64,000 nucleotides of DNA from Apostichopus japonicus. Lineage: Eukaryota > Echinodermata > Holothuroidea > Aspidochirotida > Stichopodidae. Below the pieces are notes generated by a model that had not been told where the DNA came from, did not search any database, and saw only the letters and a list, made by a program, of their open reading frames with translations. Of the stretch, positions 61,811 to 64,000 are shown in pieces. The stretch covers positions 5,647,001 through 5,711,000 of the forward strand of contig NC_092570.1 of assembly GCF_037975245.1 (NCBI RefSeq). The letters are read 5' to 3'. Numbering within the stretch: the first letter of the stretch is position 1; each line of letters opens with the position of its first letter. The position numbers and the translations under genes were made by a program.

Positions 61811-64000
61811 CGTCTATTCTTGTGCTGATCTGCGGTGTGTGTGTCATCTCATGACAGAAGACGTTTCACTTCTGTATACATGAAAATTCTTGCGGCGTTC
61901 TGCAATTAATCCCCAATTGAAAAATGTGCGTACAGAATATCCTTCACGCGAATATAGCCCATAAAATTCCACTCATTTTCTTTCTCACTCTGCGTCACAC
62001 ACACTCTCTCTCTCTCTAGTATTTTTTTTTAATCACGAGAAACATTGAAATTCGGTTCTAATTAAGAAGCAGCCTTCGATTTGCTTATCAAAAACACACA
62101 CACACTTCTCACTGATGCGGTTTTAGTCAATAGGTCAAACACAGCACAAGAGTTAGACTGACTTCAAATCTCTTTTGATTAATACGTTTCTTTTCGATGA
62201 AACTACCATCAGGCTATGCCGTCTTAATTGACTTTTGGGTTGTGCATAAACCTAAGAAACTTAGCACACCAATAAAGTGATAAAGTATGATACCTTTCCG
62301 GCTTAGAATTTATTTCTCTTTTCGTTATCAAAGCTTTTGTCAAGACGTTGTACTGATTATGTTTCTTTATAATAAGCCACAGTAATAAAACAGTTTATAT
62401 TGACCACGCCTTCTGACATTAAATGGAAAGATGGCAGAGAGAGAGGGAGATATGGTTTTGTTCTGAATTGAACTGAAAAAAATGTCACAAAACAGAATTA
62501 TAATTTATCAACCCGCTGTGAGAACGAACCTGGAAAAAAAATTAAAAATTAAGGTCAGAAAATAAAATCGATTCTCTTAATCTCAAATATTAACTTTAAG
62601 AAGAAGAGGAAGGATGACGAGGTCAAGGTGAAATCAAAGCCGACGGAATGAGTTAGGAGTGATGACAGGAAGGGGGTGGGGTGGAGGGGGGGGTGGGGGT
62701 TGGTGATGAGAGAGGATAGCAGAAAAATGCCTCTCCAATTATAACATAATGAACATCTGGCATACGGTTTAAAAAAAATGCAACTTAAATTATAAAGTAC
62801 GGCTACAAACCTAATCTTTGTAAATATAAAAATAAATAAAAAAGCATGATTTGATATTTTTTTACTTTCACACATCTGCTGAGCAACATTAGTGAATTAT
62901 GATTGTCTCTTATGCCTATACGGTTATTTCTGCCGATGTGAAAAATAGCTTTAATTACAAAGTATGATGGAAAAGATCCCCATGGAACGCAAAGTGTGAC
63001 ATTATAACATTGAACCGTCTAACGTTCCCATTGTTATACCACGTGATTAATTGAACGTCACGTAATCATTGCATGAGCCAATTAAAACTTCGTGACAAAA
63101 GCCGCGTGATTATTAGTTCATGCGCACAATGAATATCTCTTGTGATGTAAACCTTATCATAGGACAATGCCATGACTGGACGCATGCGTAGTTTACAAGA
63201 TCAACGGAACACACTTTCGTATGTTTATCGGTTTTAGTTGCGATGTTTATTTTGTAGGTAGAGGGGTGGGGTTTGAGTTGGTGTCAACCCCCTCACCCCC
63301 CTCCCCACACATCTCGTGTTAAACATCCTCCTATTGGTAACGGGCGTGTTTTGTATGGAGGGCCCTTCAAGACAATGACAACTTCTGCCCAGATTTATAT
63401 GCGTAAATTAGGCTACGCAGCTGCTATAGGCTCTACATCTGCTATGAACTTCGTTGTGCATAGTGCGACTACAGATTACGGCGTGATATTATTCTTAGCT
63501 TACATAACAACAAAAACAAAACTTCTCTTAATAAACAATCTTAGATCTTTGTCGTTACAAGGACATGGCGTTTCTTGAGTCAAGTGAAATACCATTAGGA
63601 CTTGAGAAATAAATTAGACCGCACTGTCACGTTTCTCGGGTACCGCACTTCACACTCAACATGTTCACTCTATGAGCTCTTACTTTCGAAAGAAATTAAG
63701 ATTTATTCACTTTGCATGATAAAAGCTTAACGTGCTGTGATATTTATTAAAAAAAAAAAAAACAGTTCGAACATTGTGGACTTCTTGTTCTTCATCATAA
63801 TTCTGTTTGAAGGACCGTTAAGATCGGTGACGCCATGAGTGCTGTGTTTGGAATGTCTTCATTAATTAAAATTATGTCGGTTACATCTGTAAAATATAAC
63901 AATATTACCGAAATAGTGGGCAACAACTGTTTGGTAGACAAACAGTATAGGTTGATGTCGGTTTGCAAGAGGCCTGTATACGTGTAACTGTCATGTGTTG
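61811..64000. other. Intergenic stretch to window end
   Basis: Holds short CA/CT tracts near 61998 and 62095, a G-rich tract at 62670-62702, and a cluster of ACGTG/ATTA motifs at 63039-63125. No gene recognised. Confidence 0.55.

Overview
The window is animal genomic DNA: AT-rich, with long introns, many microsatellites and several mobile-element relics. It holds one clearly supported gene, an orthologue of the Wnt co-receptor pseudokinase RYK (Drosophila derailed, C. elegans lin-18). The gene lies on the minus strand, from the start codon at 40568-40570 to the stop codon at 7170-7172. I rebuilt it as 14 coding exons (1,710 coding bases, 569 residues). Every splice site is GT-AG and every phase matches. 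The protein has a signal peptide, a WIF domain, one membrane span and a RYK-type pseudokinase domain (HKDLATRN catalytic loop, DNA in place of DFG). The repeat types (TATATAGCGC-type interspersed repeat, a GGATCCAG-type TIR element, a hammerhead-like retroelement motif, long AT tracts) suggest a marine invertebrate, possibly an echinoderm or other deuterostome. The species cannot be fixed from this sequence.

Layout: 1-7169 lies 3' of the RYK stop, with no recognisable coding sequence and two copies of a dispersed repeat. 7170-20005 carries RYK exons 14 to 2. Two introns here hold structures built from RYK's own splice sites: a ~79-bp duplication carrying the exon 13 acceptor and first 29 exon bases, and a 12-copy array built from the exon 4 donor. 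20006-40455 is the very large intron 1. It holds a palindromic minisatellite, two decayed coding-like fragments on the opposite strand, one exon-like block on the RYK strand, and repeats. 40456-40570 is exon 1, with a possible TATA box about 190 bases upstream of the ATG. 40571-64000 is the 5' intergenic side, without a convincing gene. It is rich in repeats: six AT microsatellites, a nested 614-bp DNA transposon with a perfect 9-bp target duplication, three minisatellites or tandem repeats, a degenerate hammerhead ribozyme motif, and a short TIR element.

The RYK reconstruction is strong because it is internally consistent and matches the known family order of motifs. Transcript ends, promoter, and the identity of the decayed coding-like fragments remain open.
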